Shown: piece after piece, positions 43,405 through 52,106 of the stretch
Position numbering within the stretch: position 1 is the first letter of the stretch
Layout of the letters: every line of letters starts with the position of its first letter
Assembly: GCA_003023725.1 (NCBI GenBank)
Contig: PXYT01000021.1
Coordinates: 1 to 54,777 of the forward strand
Source of the DNA: Sulfobacillus benefaciens
Lineage (GTDB): Bacteria; Bacillota; Sulfobacillia; Sulfobacillales; Sulfobacillaceae
Direction of reading: 5' to 3'
Length of the DNA stretch: 54,777 nucleotides
Made by a program: the position numbers and the translations under genes
Notes under the pieces: model-generated
What the model was told of the DNA's origin: nothing
Databases searched by the model: none
What the model saw: the letters and a program-made list of their open reading frames with translations, nothing else

Positions 43405-44391
43405 ATGGATACAGTACTGGAAGAAGCAGTGCGCCGGGACGCCGCAGGAGAATCCTATGTCATGGTCACAGTGTTACGAACCAGGGCCCCGACTTCCGCC
43501 ATTGCGGGAGCTCGGGCGCTGATTGGACCCAATAACGAGGTGAGGGGTTATATCGGTGGGGAATGTACCCGCAGAACAGTTCTGGAAGTGGCCGCCGAGG
43601 CTCTGGCGGACGGGCGTCCTCGTCTGGTTTTGCTCTCTTCCGGTCCGGAGCGTGAAGTGTCACGGGATGCAGACGGACTCGTTGTCCGGCCCATGACCTG
43701 TGATTCCGGCGGTACAGTCGAATTGTTTGTGGAGCCGCGGCTGGCCAATCCCTTGCTTCTGGTCATCGGACACTCACCGGTGTCAGTTTATCTGGCGGAT
43801 ATGGCGCGGCACCTTCCCTTCCGGCTTAAATGTCTGGACATTAACCAGGAAGGAGACTGGGAAGCCTTCGGGCAGAACCTTCGCGCTGTGGCTGCCCAGG
43901 GAGGATTCGTCGTGTCCTGTACCATGGGCCAGTACGACGAGTGGGTGGTGGAACAAATCGGGGAGGCCCCCATTTGCTACCTCGGTGTGGTATCCAGCCC
44001 CCGCCGGGGTGAAGTGCTGCGGGCACGGCTCAAAGAAATCAGAGGATCTTCGGACGTCCTGACTGTGTCTATTCCGGCAGGCTGGGATTTGCATACTCGC
44101 GACCCTGGGGAAATTGCCGTGAGTATTTTGGCCGAAATCATTGCCATAAGGCGGGAAATGAGTTCGTCCGCTCTGGCAGAGTCCCGAACGGGAGCCGAGA
44201 AGGATGCAGCCGAGCCGATTTGGGTCATTGACCCGGTCTGCCGGATGCAGGTGAACTGGTCCGAAACACCTTATCGAACAGTGTACGGCGGCGAGAGGAT
44301 CGGATTTTGCCAGGGTTCCTGCCGGGATGCTTTTCTCAAGGAACCGGAAAAATACGTGTCTTCGGTGCCCGGAGGACAAGAATCTGGTTAG
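43405..44391 (+). CDS. coxF: XdhC/CoxF-type maturation factor fused to a YHS domain
   Basis: 328 residues, ATG with AAGGAGG upstream. Residues about 1-80 form the XdhC_CoxI domain (RTRAPTSAIAGARALIGP, GYIGGECTRRTVLEVA), and 110-255 the Rossmann-like XdhC_C domain (LLLVIGHSPVSVYLADMA, then CYLGVVSSPRRGEVLRARL). XdhC proteins bind and sulfurate the molybdenum cofactor before insertion. The remaining 55 residues are a YHS domain: DPVCRMQV with Cys279, then FCQGSC with Cys302 and Cys306, and FLKEPEKY. YHS/TRASH domains bind metals such as copper. The fusion suggests that molybdenum-cofactor maturation and copper or other metal handling are linked, which is an inference. Confidence 0.88.
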   Translation: MDTVLEEAVRRDAAGESYVMVTVLRTRAPTSAIAGARALIGPNNEVRGYIGGECTRRTVLEVAAEALADGRPRLVLLSSGPEREVSRDADGLVVRPMTCDSGGTVELFVEPRLANPLLLVIGHSPVSVYLADMARHLPFRLKCLDINQEGDWEAFGQNLRAVAAQGGFVVSCTMGQYDEWVVEQIGEAPICYLGVVSSPRRGEVLRARLKEIRGSSDVLTVSIPAGWDLHTRDPGEIAVSILAEIIAIRREMSSSALAESRTGAEKDAAEPIWVIDPVCRMQVNWSETPYRTVYGGERIGFCQGSCRDAFLKEPEKYVSSVPGGQESG

Positions 44392-44420
44392 TCAAACGGG
44401 ATACGGGGAGGAGAGTTTCG

Positions 44421-44873
44421 GTGAAAAGCTACCAAGGGATTGTTAATATCGAGGCTCCGCTAGAAGCAGTCTGGGATTTCATCCGAGATCCAGATGCCAT
44501 TGGCCGCTCAATGCCGGATATGGTGGAGTACCAAGTGGAAGATGCCAACCACCTGCGTGCCAAAGTACGGGTGGGAGTGGGACCCGTTCGGGCCGTTTTT
44601 GACGTAGCGGCGGAATTGACGGTTTTGCCCGAGCCTTATCAGGTGCGGTTGCAGATGCAAGGCGGAGGCGTGGGCAGCGGGTTTCAGATGGTGAGCACCA
44701 TGCGGATTTCCGAGTCGGAGGAACAGCTTTCTCTGAACTGGACGGCCGAGGTGCAGGTAAGCGGTCCCTTGGCTACTTTGGGCGGAAGAGTTTTGGACAA
44801 TCAGGTGAAAAAAATTACGCAGCAAGTGTTTGAAAACATTCGCCAAGGACTCCTTCCCCGCCTCAGTGGATGA
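44421..44873 (+). CDS. coxG: CoxG family SRPBCC protein
   Basis: 150 residues; the GTG start has GGGGAGGAG seven bases upstream. The START/SRPBCC fold is visible: GIVNIEAPLEAVWDFIRDPDAIGRSMPD at the N-terminus and QVKKITQQVFENIRQ in the last helix. CoxG proteins are reported to attach CO dehydrogenase to the membrane and handle its quinone acceptor. Here there is only the SRPBCC domain, with no C-terminal membrane tail. It lies 30 bases after coxF. Confidence 0.88.
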   Translation: MKSYQGIVNIEAPLEAVWDFIRDPDAIGRSMPDMVEYQVEDANHLRAKVRVGVGPVRAVFDVAAELTVLPEPYQVRLQMQGGGVGSGFQMVSTMRISESEEQLSLNWTAEVQVSGPLATLGGRVLDNQVKKITQQVFENIRQGLLPRLSG

Positions 44874-45044
44874 CTACTTGGGGAACGGTCTTGAGAGACC
44901 ACGGCTCCTGGCAGAACGCGCATTTACTTCACAAAGAGGCGGGGTGCCTTTTCTTGTCCGAATAGCAGTCGCACGAATCCGCGGGCAAGCCTTTGGAAAC
45001 ACGAAGAGGCGCCCTTCGCCCGGGCAACCAAAAGGAGAATGGCA

Positions 45045-45896
45045 GTGGATTCCCTGACGACATGGAGGCAGCGGCTCGAAGATGCCGGATATGTGGCAGA
45101 TGAAACGGTGGCGGCGGTTTGTCATGCGGTAGAGCGTTTAAACCGTCCTCTGCTGGTGGAAGGGCCGGCTGGCGTGGGAAAAACATTTCTGGCGAAAGCA
45201 CTGGCCCAGTGCCTCAACAAACCTTTAGTGCGCCTGCAATGCTATGAGGGACTGGACCAGGCGCATGCGCTGTATGACTGGAATTACCCCAAGCAGCTCT
45301 TGGCGGCTCGCAATCAGGAGCCGGGGCAAGCTATCCAAAGTCTGTACGATTGGGAATTCTTGCTGGAGCGGCCACTCGTTAAGGCGATCCGGCTCAGACC
45401 CTCCCCGGTCCTTCTCATCGATGAGGTCGAGCGTGCCGGCGAAGAGTTTGAAGCGATGCTGCTGGAAGTCCTGGGCGAATATCAGATCACTATTCCCGAA
45501 ATCGGAACGGTGGCGGCGCGCGAACCTCCCTGGGTTGTGTTGACGTCCAACCGCAGCCGGGATTTGTCGGATGCGTTGCGGCGCCGTTGTCTTTATCTCT
45601 GGATGGATTACCCTATTGTGGAACGGGAGCTGGCGATTATCCAGCGTCATGTGCCTTCCTTGTCCTGGGATCTGGCCGCGAAGGTGGTGAGTGCCGTGGG
45701 CAAACTTCGGACATGGAATTTGATGAAACCGCCGGGACTGGCCGAGGCCGTGGACTGGGCGCGACTGTTGTCGGATTATAGGGCCGAGGACATATCGGAC
45801 ACTTTTTTGCGTTCGACCCTGAGTTGCGTGCTCAAAACGCGCGATGACTGGATAGTGGTGGAAAAGCAGGGGATTCGTGCACTATGGGAGAATTAA
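45045..45896 (+). CDS. coxD: CoxD-like MoxR AAA+ ATPase
   Basis: 283 residues from GTG 45045, seven bases after AAGGAG; the ATG at 45039 is too close to that site. Walker A is EGPAGVGKT, Walker B LLIDEVER, sensor 1 VVLTSNRSRDL and the Arg finger region ALRRRCLYLW. In carboxidotrophs CoxD is required to sulfurate the molybdenum centre and insert copper, working with the VWA protein CoxE. A 170-base spacer without a gene separates it from coxG. Confidence 0.92.
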   Translation: MDSLTTWRQRLEDAGYVADETVAAVCHAVERLNRPLLVEGPAGVGKTFLAKALAQCLNKPLVRLQCYEGLDQAHALYDWNYPKQLLAARNQEPGQAIQSLYDWEFLLERPLVKAIRLRPSPVLLIDEVERAGEEFEAMLLEVLGEYQITIPEIGTVAAREPPWVVLTSNRSRDLSDALRRRCLYLWMDYPIVERELAIIQRHVPSLSWDLAAKVVSAVGKLRTWNLMKPPGLAEAVDWARLLSDYRAEDISDTFLRSTLSCVLKTRDDWIVVEKQGIRALWEN

Positions 45897-46987
45897 CTCT
45901 GGCACGGTATACCGGGGTCATGGCCGACCAGGTCAGCCGTTTCACCCGCTTTCTCAGAGGGCATGGCTATTGTGTGACGGCAGGGGAAACCGAGGCGGCC
46001 TTGGTGCTCATGCAAGCCGTTGACTTAACGAACCCCCGGCACCTTATGATGTATTGGCGGTCTGTCTATTCAAAAACGGAGGAACAATGGATTCGGTTCC
46101 CCGACATGTTTACCCGTTTCTTCTATCCCGAGGGTCCGCGGCTGATTCAAAGGGAAAGACTGGAAGACGACGAGTCGCCGGCGACAGGAGGGGATCCGGC
46201 GAATGTGGGCCGGACCCGGTACGAAAGCCGTGAACATGCATTATTTGCTTACAGTCCAAGAGCGGGTTCGGAAGTCTCTTTGTCGCCGGACTCGGATCTG
46301 GACTATGCTGCGATGAAGTGGTGGACAAGGCGGATTTTGCGTCAGTGGGCCCAGGGTGGGGCGGACAAGCGGCCTGCCGGCAGCGGAAAAACGGTTCACT
46401 GGCGCAAAACCATCGAACAAGCATTGCGTTACGGTGGAGAGCCGGGGATATGGATTCGCAGACAACGGGATCCGGATCCGGCCAGGCTGGCGGTTCTGGT
46501 TGACGTCTCCGGGTCGATGCGGGCCTATGCGCCTTTTTATCTGGGTTTAGTCTGGCAGTTTCTGCGTGAAGGAGTTCGCCTGGAGTGTTTTCTCTCCAGC
46601 AACCGTTTGTTGCGGGTGACGCCCTTTTTGCGCCAGACTCATCCAGGCGGCCGCCCCGTCGCGGACCCTGCCGTTTTAGGCGGAGGAACCCGGCTGGGCT
46701 GGGCCTTTTCGCTGTTGCGACAGCAGTACCCGGCGTTTTTTACCAGCCGGACCACCTTTGTCGTTGCCTCAGACGGATATGATACCGGAGAGCTTGGATT
46801 GCTTGCCGAGTCTTTCCCTGATCTCGCATCCAGAGTGCGGCAAGTTATCTGGTTGAACCCGCTCATGCTGAATCCAGGCTACGAGCCCCGGTCGCAGGCG
46901 ATGAAAGTCGTGTTGCCGTACTGCTCCGCTCATGTGGGCGTCTATGATCCGTGGTCGTGGATAGATTACGGGAAGTCGTTGATCTAG
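45884..46987 (+). CDS. coxE: CoxE-like VWA domain protein
   Basis: 367 residues, ATG overlapping coxD by 13 bases. The von Willebrand A domain begins near residue 195, with the MIDAS motif DVSGSM at about 206-211 and a further metal-site Thr/Ser in GGGTRLG. The N-terminal half is helical. The product is the partner of the CoxD ATPase in active-site assembly. It ends the recognisable cox operon; no clear terminator follows. Confidence 0.9.
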   Translation: MGELTLARYTGVMADQVSRFTRFLRGHGYCVTAGETEAALVLMQAVDLTNPRHLMMYWRSVYSKTEEQWIRFPDMFTRFFYPEGPRLIQRERLEDDESPATGGDPANVGRTRYESREHALFAYSPRAGSEVSLSPDSDLDYAAMKWWTRRILRQWAQGGADKRPAGSGKTVHWRKTIEQALRYGGEPGIWIRRQRDPDPARLAVLVDVSGSMRAYAPFYLGLVWQFLREGVRLECFLSSNRLLRVTPFLRQTHPGGRPVADPAVLGGGTRLGWAFSLLRQQYPAFFTSRTTFVVASDGYDTGELGLLAESFPDLASRVRQVIWLNPLMLNPGYEPRSQAMKVVLPYCSAHVGVYDPWSWIDYGKSLI

Positions 46988-47558
46988 TCATGGATAGTGC
47001 ATATGGGCTTCTTCTTAAATAGGGAAACGCGCAGTGTTTTTTGGCCGTGTCCGGTATTTATATGCGGTAACCACACATTTGTGGGGAGGCGTCCAGCGCC
47101 CTTTCTGAGAGACGTACCAGATGAGAGAAGTCGGCTGAAAGAATCCAGACGAGAATGACTCGTCGCCTTGATCGCCGCATTAATAGACACTAGCGATTCC
47201 GGCGGGAATGACAGCACACTCCTTGGCATAGATAGTCACTTGGGCCGACAGCGTGATTGAAATGGCAGCCGGAGGCGCTTTGCCCCCATGGGATCCCGAA
47301 GACGAGACCTTGAGACAATCGAGAAGGCAGAACACTAGATTCTCCGGTGTGGTTATGCTGTTTTCGCGGGATGAGCAGAGTGGGAAGCTCTGTGTGAAAG
47401 AATGCGACTCTTGCGGCCGATCGGACCCTAGACTCGGATTTTGGCGGATCCATATAAGCCAGTGCCCCGACACCTTGAAGTGTGAGGGGAAGAGGCCGAT
47501 TGGATTCAGGACGGTGCAATTTGCGCGACGTATTCAGCTGGCACATGGCCAGAAGCCG
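46988..47558. other. gap between coxE and anmK, no supported gene
   Basis: Both flanking genes point into this 570-base stretch. Short open frames occur on both strands but lack ribosome sites and known families. A small palindrome CCACA-CATT-TGTGG lies near 47070. I found no convincing terminator or IS end. Confidence 0.35.
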
Positions 47559-48749
47559 TCATTCGGTTTCCCGCGCCTCGACGGGAATTCTCACCGGGGT
47601 CAGCATACCCTGACGCACGGATTTCCGGGCGCCGGTGATATGCGGGATGCTGGTGGCACGGTTATGGATAAATTGCCAGGCGAGATAGGCGAAGGCCATG
47701 GCCTCCTTCATGTCTCCGGGAACTCCGTAATTGTCCGTAGTTTCCCACGGCCTTATCAGTGACAACCCGCTAACCAGTTCGTTCATGAGTACGGGATTGT
47801 GACATCCGCCTCCTGCGGCAATCAGTGCCACGGAGGTGGGAGCATGCCGGGAAATTGCCTGGCGAATGCTGGCGGCCACGAACGCCGTGGCGGTGCGCAT
47901 CATGTCTTCCGCGGACAGTCCGACTTCCTTCATTTGCTGGTAGAGACCCAGGCTATATTCCCGTCCGAATTGTTCGCGGCCGCAGCTTGTGGGGGGCTTG
48001 CGGGTAAAATAGGGATGTTGCAGCCATAAGGCTAGGAGGCCTTCATGCGTTTTACCTTGCCTGGCTAATTCGCCCGAAGCGTCGTAATGTTGTTTGCCAC
48101 CGGTAATCTGTTCCATTAAAGCGTCCAGAACCATGTTGCCGGGACCGGTGTCGAAGCCCGTGATTTCATCTATTTGTGCCTCTTGAAGCAAAATAGTGAT
48201 ATTGGAAATGCCGCCGATGTTTAGGAGCACGCGGGATTCGCGGGACGAATGAAAAACGGCAAAATCAAAGTAAGGGACCAAAGGAGCTCCTTGACCGCCC
48301 ATAGCCACATCCATCTGACGAAAATGGGATACGACGTCAATGCCCGTTTCTGCTGCCAGAACGGCAGGATCGCCAATTTGCACGGTGAATCCGTGCGTTT
48401 GTTCCTCCGTACCCGGATAATGGGCAATGGTTTGGCCATGCATGCCAATGACTCGAATGCACTCGCGGGGGACAGCCGTGTTTTCCAGAAGTTCGTTCAC
48501 TGTGTCCCCAAGCCAGTGACCCAGTTCGGTGTGAACTCGGGCCACGTCGTAGAGGGGGGCGTTTTTGCGGCACAGGGAGAGAATTCTTTCCCTCTGATGG
48601 GTATCAAACGGGGCAAAGAGTGAGTCCACCATCTGAATCACGGGGTACTCGCTCTCTGTTTCCGTAATTTGGGCCAGCACCGCATCGATGCCGTCGGCAG
48701 ATGTTCCGGTCATAAGGCCAATGGCGTAAGCATGTTTGTTTACTCTCAT
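47559..48749 (-). CDS. anmK: anhydro-N-acetylmuramic acid kinase
   Basis: 396 residues from ATG 48749; the frame is open 20 codons further, without a better start. IGLMTGTSADGIDAVL at the N-terminus is the phosphate-binding motif, and VIGMHGQTIAHYPG, NIGGISNIT, GFDTGPGNMVLDALM and ALIAAGGGCHNPVLM are the family hallmarks. It phosphorylates and opens 1,6-anhydro-MurNAc, recycling peptidoglycan sugar. No murQ or transporter gene is adjacent, so it acts as an isolated recycling gene here. Confidence 0.93.
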   Translation of the reverse strand: MRVNKHAYAIGLMTGTSADGIDAVLAQITETESEYPVIQMVDSLFAPFDTHQRERILSLCRKNAPLYDVARVHTELGHWLGDTVNELLENTAVPRECIRVIGMHGQTIAHYPGTEEQTHGFTVQIGDPAVLAAETGIDVVSHFRQMDVAMGGQGAPLVPYFDFAVFHSSRESRVLLNIGGISNITILLQEAQIDEITGFDTGPGNMVLDALMEQITGGKQHYDASGELARQGKTHEGLLALWLQHPYFTRKPPTSCGREQFGREYSLGLYQQMKEVGLSAEDMMRTATAFVAASIRQAISRHAPTSVALIAAGGGCHNPVLMNELVSGLSLIRPWETTDNYGVPGDMKEAMAFAYLAWQFIHNRATSIPHITGARKSVRQGMLTPVRIPVEARETE

Positions 48750-48925
48750 CTCTGTCGATCCATTCCTTCCGGATTTGTGTTGTAAAGAATGTCGCGGCCC
48801 AAGACCCACTGCCTCGTTTACGGCTCACGCCCAAGAGCGAAACGATATAGGAGCACATGGTGGATTGGCGCCGGGTGAATGGGTTTGGGCGCGGATGCCA
48901 ACAGGACTTGTGCGTACCACGAAAT

Positions 48926-49519
48926 TCATGTTTCGGTTTGGAGTGCCTTGATAACTTGGTTGATAACAGCGTGAACCTTTTTGTAGTCGACGGCAGCCCA
49001 TTTTTTGAGAAAAGGAATGTAGCGCGGATCTTTGGTCGCGTAAATACGCTCCAAAAATTCGAGAATCATTCCCCGATCCCGGTCTTTTAAATATTCCATG
49101 CTGACGGGGGTGACGCCATTTTCCAGCCATTGGTCCCATTCGCGCAGAAATTCTTCGATACGCTGGGCCCGTTCCAGATCCCAGCCATGCTGGGTGAAAA
49201 CTAGTACCGGGAGTCTTCCGGAGTAGATGATGCGGAGGAATCCGCGATTGATGCACTGGTCGATGGCGGCCATCACGGCCTCGGGAGGCCAATCCTGCCA
49301 GCAGCCATATACGGGATTGGAGTCGAGATTGTGTTCCAGCACGCGTTTGTCCCGGGACCCTTTAAGAATCTTGGATAATAAAGTGCGTCCGCCCATTCCA
49401 ATTAAGTCGTCTGCGCCCCGCAGGACGAGAAGAACCTCATCCAAAGACAACTCGTGGAGAAGAGCATGTTCGGTTCGGAGCGAGGGAACGCTCTTCCAGC
49501 CCTGGTTCCGCCGCGTCAT
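48926..49519 (-). CDS. RQC-minor-1-like winged-helix DNA-binding protein
   Basis: 197 residues; ATG preceded by AAAGGGG at ten bases. The segment ELSLDEVLLVLRGADDLIGM, then GGRTLLSKILKGSRDKRVLEH and LDSNPVYGCW, fits the RQC-like winged-helix family called RQC-minor-1. The C-terminal half (YLKDRDRGMILEFLERI, then DPRYIPFLKKWAAVDYKKVHAVINQVI) is helical and conserved in the same proteins. RQC domains bind branched or duplex-end DNA in RecQ helicases; no helicase motifs are present here. The exact role is unknown. The family name is from memory and moderately certain. Confidence 0.6.
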   Translation of the reverse strand: MTRRNQGWKSVPSLRTEHALLHELSLDEVLLVLRGADDLIGMGGRTLLSKILKGSRDKRVLEHNLDSNPVYGCWQDWPPEAVMAAIDQCINRGFLRIIYSGRLPVLVFTQHGWDLERAQRIEEFLREWDQWLENGVTPVSMEYLKDRDRGMILEFLERIYATKDPRYIPFLKKWAAVDYKKVHAVINQVIKALQTET

Positions 49520-49927
49520 TCATGACATCCCCTTTCGTCCTAAGCCGGCTAACCACAAGATCAGCAAAGAGAGATTCTCCCACAATAATGATTTCCGTTG
49601 CGGCATAGTTCTGCGGTGAATGGCCAAGCCCTTAATGTCCCCAGACACAACTCAAGCCCAGCGGTACCCGCCAGGTTATTGTAACGCTAATCGAACTTTT
49701 CGTACTTAACCTTCAGCCTTTTTCCCACATGCCTGGGGAAGTATCGGGCGCCTGCAGTGGCACCGGGTGATGTGGCGACAGAAGGACGGCCCAAACCCTT
49801 CACCGGGAAGTTCGCGTTCGAACCCAGACGGGGTGCTGTTCCGAAGACCAGATATTGCGAGCTATTCGTGCTACAATGTTTTTGAAGGCTTTATCGGCCA
49901 TGGGTTATCTGTGGAGGTGATATTTCT
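49520..49927. other. gap before the small Pro-rich gene
   Basis: No supported gene or repeat. A TACAAT that could be a -10 element lies near 49871, about 55 bases before the small gene, but without a good -35. Confidence 0.35.
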
Positions 49928-50134
49928 ATGCAGCTCATTCCCAGAGTGGTTGTTGTCAACAAAAACGTGCCGATTACACTGTATACCCGCCCTTCGCCAC
50001 AACCCCATGCGCCCATTCATCCCGTTCCCATTCCCTTTACCATGGCAGTATTTCAACTTCCTCCATGGATTGTGCCCGATAGCAGAGAATGGCAACGAAA
50101 CTTGCCCCAACCTGACGGCGCCGAAGACAATTAA
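49928..50134 (+). CDS. small Pro-rich protein or N-terminal remnant
   Basis: 68 codons with an excellent ribosome site (GGAGGTGA seven bases before ATG). The product starts MQLIPRVVVVNKNVPITLY and then has a Pro/His-rich stretch (RPSPQPHAPIHPVPIPF). I do not recognise it. Directly downstream other frames give further protein-like pieces, so this may be the intact 5' end of a gene broken by frameshifts rather than a complete small protein. Confidence 0.45.
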   Translation: MQLIPRVVVVNKNVPITLYTRPSPQPHAPIHPVPIPFTMAVFQLPPWIVPDSREWQRNLPQPDGAEDN

Positions 50135-50256
50135 ACGCGGGCTGGGAGCCGGTACACCGAAGAGAAAATGGCGGAGGGGGCAGGTTATTCCTCTGGGCCC
50201 GACTTTTCCGGTCTGTCATGATGGGGTTTTGTGGGCGTTCATCCCCTTTTTCGGTG

Positions 50257-50593
50257 ACGTGTCAAACAAGAACCTATCCGGTTGTTGAAGATGTGATCGA
50301 AAAAGCCAACTTCGTCAAAACTTCCGAATTTGTGAATGCCTGGGAATAAGGCCGGGTCTTGAGGGCGTCTATTTCACGAAAGTGCCGGGTAATAAAAATG
50401 GCGTGAGGACCGTGTGATCCTCGTGACCTATACGGGACAAGGCCAGCGCAACAAATTGCTCGTTGCGGCTGACCTTGTGGTGAGCGTGGAACAAACGCTT
50501 TTTGAGTCATTTTTTGCACGGCGTTCTTTTACGGAGTTCTTTGGAAGACACACCGGCAGGCGGCGGAGGCACAGGCATGCCGCCTGCCCTTAG
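50257..50593 (+). pseudogene. frameshifted coding fragments, unknown family
   Basis: One frame reads TYPVVEDVIEKANFVKTSEF up to a stop at 50349; another opens at GTG 50414 and reads VILVTYTGQGQRNKLLVAAD, then LVVSVEQTLFESFFARRSF, to a stop at 50593. The pieces look like exploded parts of one protein, perhaps the same gene that starts at 49928. No family assigned. The last 39 bases overlap the terminator of the ect operon on the other strand. Confidence 0.3.
50555..50588 (-). terminator. hairpin at the end of the ectABCD operon
   Basis: GGCAGGCGG and CCGCCTGCC pair (9 bp) around a 16-base loop directly beyond the ectD stop. The following minus-strand sequence is GGTGTGTCTT, so the T-tract is weak. 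Confidence 0.5.
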
Positions 50594-51462
50594 TCACGGG
50601 TTGCAATGTATTCAGGGCGGGGCTCGGTTCCCGCGAATGGTGCTTCCACCCGATTCTCCACGCTGTTATAGACCACGAAGACGTTACTCCGGGGATAAGG
50701 GGAAATATTGCTGCTTGACCCGTGCATGATGTTGCAATCGAACAGCAACAGCGAGCCTGGGGAGCCGGTAGGCATTTCTATCCCGCATTGCCGCGCCAAA
50801 AATGTCAAACTGTCATCATCCGGAATACCATATTGCTGCTTGCGCAATGATTCCTGGTAATGATTTTTGGGAGTGGCTCCGACGCAGGAAATGAAATAAC
50901 GGTGGGAACCGGGCATGACCATCAGAGGCCCATTGAAGAGGTTGTTTTCGGTTAACGCGATCGAGATGCTGAGTGCGCGCATACGCGGCATACCGTCCTC
51001 CGCGTGCCAGGTTTCGAAATCGGAATGCCAGTAGAATTCTTTGCCCCGAAACCCCGATTTAAAGTTAATCCGGGACTGATGTATATAGACGTCGCTTCCG
51101 AGGATTTCTTGTGCCATGGATACGAGCCGGGAATCCTGGCACAGCGTGCTAAAAAAGGGGTCATTGCGATGCACCGCGAAAATGGAGCGGATCAAATCGC
51201 TTTGGGATTCGCGGATAATTTCCGGGTCGTTGTGGTGTTGATTGTCCATCCACAAACGGTCCTGTTCCTGTTGCAATTTCTGAATCTCGTTGGGAGAAAA
51301 GAAATCAGGCAGGAAGAGGAATCCATTCTCATCATAGAATCGGATCTGTTCCCGCGTAAGAAATCCGTTGTCGCGGGAATTGCCGTAAACGACCGGATCC
51401 TGTCTCTCGATGATTTGGGATCGACTGCCCCGGGAAACATAGGGATCAGTTTGAATGGACAT
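50590..51462 (-). CDS. ectD: ectoine 5-hydroxylase
   Basis: 290 residues, ATG with AGGAGG eight bases upstream. The facial triad for Fe(II) is His146 and Asp148 (FYWHSDFETWH) and His247 (CNIMHGSSSN); the stretch through AEDGMPRMRALS is the EctD signature. It uses O2 and 2-oxoglutarate to convert ectoine into 5-hydroxyectoine, a protectant against heat and desiccation. Last gene of ectABCD, 121 bases after ectC. Confidence 0.95.
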   Translation of the reverse strand: MSIQTDPYVSRGSRSQIIERQDPVVYGNSRDNGFLTREQIRFYDENGFLFLPDFFSPNEIQKLQQEQDRLWMDNQHHNDPEIIRESQSDLIRSIFAVHRNDPFFSTLCQDSRLVSMAQEILGSDVYIHQSRINFKSGFRGKEFYWHSDFETWHAEDGMPRMRALSISIALTENNLFNGPLMVMPGSHRYFISCVGATPKNHYQESLRKQQYGIPDDDSLTFLARQCGIEMPTGSPGSLLLFDCNIMHGSSSNISPYPRSNVFVVYNSVENRVEAPFAGTEPRPEYIATRD

Positions 51463-51583
51463 GGTGCAAACCTCCTACCTTATAATTTTGATATGAGTCA
51501 TGGTGCGTTTGCTGCCGTCTATCAAAATTTGACGCACCTGTCGATTTTTTTGCGACAACCAAGCGCCCGTGTTGTCGCGTCTG

Positions 51584-51982
51584 TCATGGGCTGTCGGGTT
51601 CGGTAAGAAGGGGATACACCCCGTTTTCGTCATGCGTCTCTCTTCCGGTAACCGGGGGATTGAAGACGCAAATCATACGCATATCCTCTTTAGGACGCAT
51701 GATGTGTTTTTCGTGGCCGTTTAGGGTGTAGAGAGTCCCGGGTGAGATAGTGTAGCGTTTCCCGTTTTCCACATCCTCCAGCTCGCCCTCTCCTTCGATA
51801 CAGTACACGGCCTCGATATGGTTTTTATACCACATGAAAGTTTCCGTCCCTTTATACATCATGGTGTCATGAAGAGAAAATCCGACCCGGTCTTTGGCCA
51901 ACAAGAGACGTCGGCTCGTCCAGGTATCGGTTTTTACATCGTTTGCGGTACCCATAATCGACTTTAAGGATTTTACAATCAT
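51584..51982 (-). CDS. ectC: L-ectoine synthase
   Basis: 132 residues, ATG 51982 with GGAGGCG upstream. A cupin fold; the iron ligands known for EctC are found as Glu57 ([16 protein letters not shown]), Tyr85 and His93 ([14 protein letters not shown]). It cyclises N-gamma-acetyl-diaminobutyrate to ectoine. Length is normal for the family (128-137). Confidence 0.96.
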   Translation of the reverse strand: MIVKSLKSIMGTANDVKTDTWTSRRLLLAKDRVGFSLHDTMMYKGTETFMWYKNHIEAVYCIEGEGELEDVENGKRYTISPGTLYTLNGHEKHIMRPKEDMRMICVFNPPVTGRETHDENGVYPLLTEPDSP

Positions 51983-52106
51983 GCAAAATCGCCTCCAAGA
52001 TAGATTCAGCACCGGGTATAAAGTGGGGAGGGAATGGAATCCTTCCCGCCGGGGCCCGGAGCCCCGCCGGAGTACAGCGATGCGCACCAAAAATGGCTGG
52101 GTAGGA

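Noticed and set aside
47180-47546. Cys- and Ser-rich minus-strand frames between coxE and anmK
   Set aside because: There are two overlapping frames with no ribosome site and no family resemblance; likely chance.
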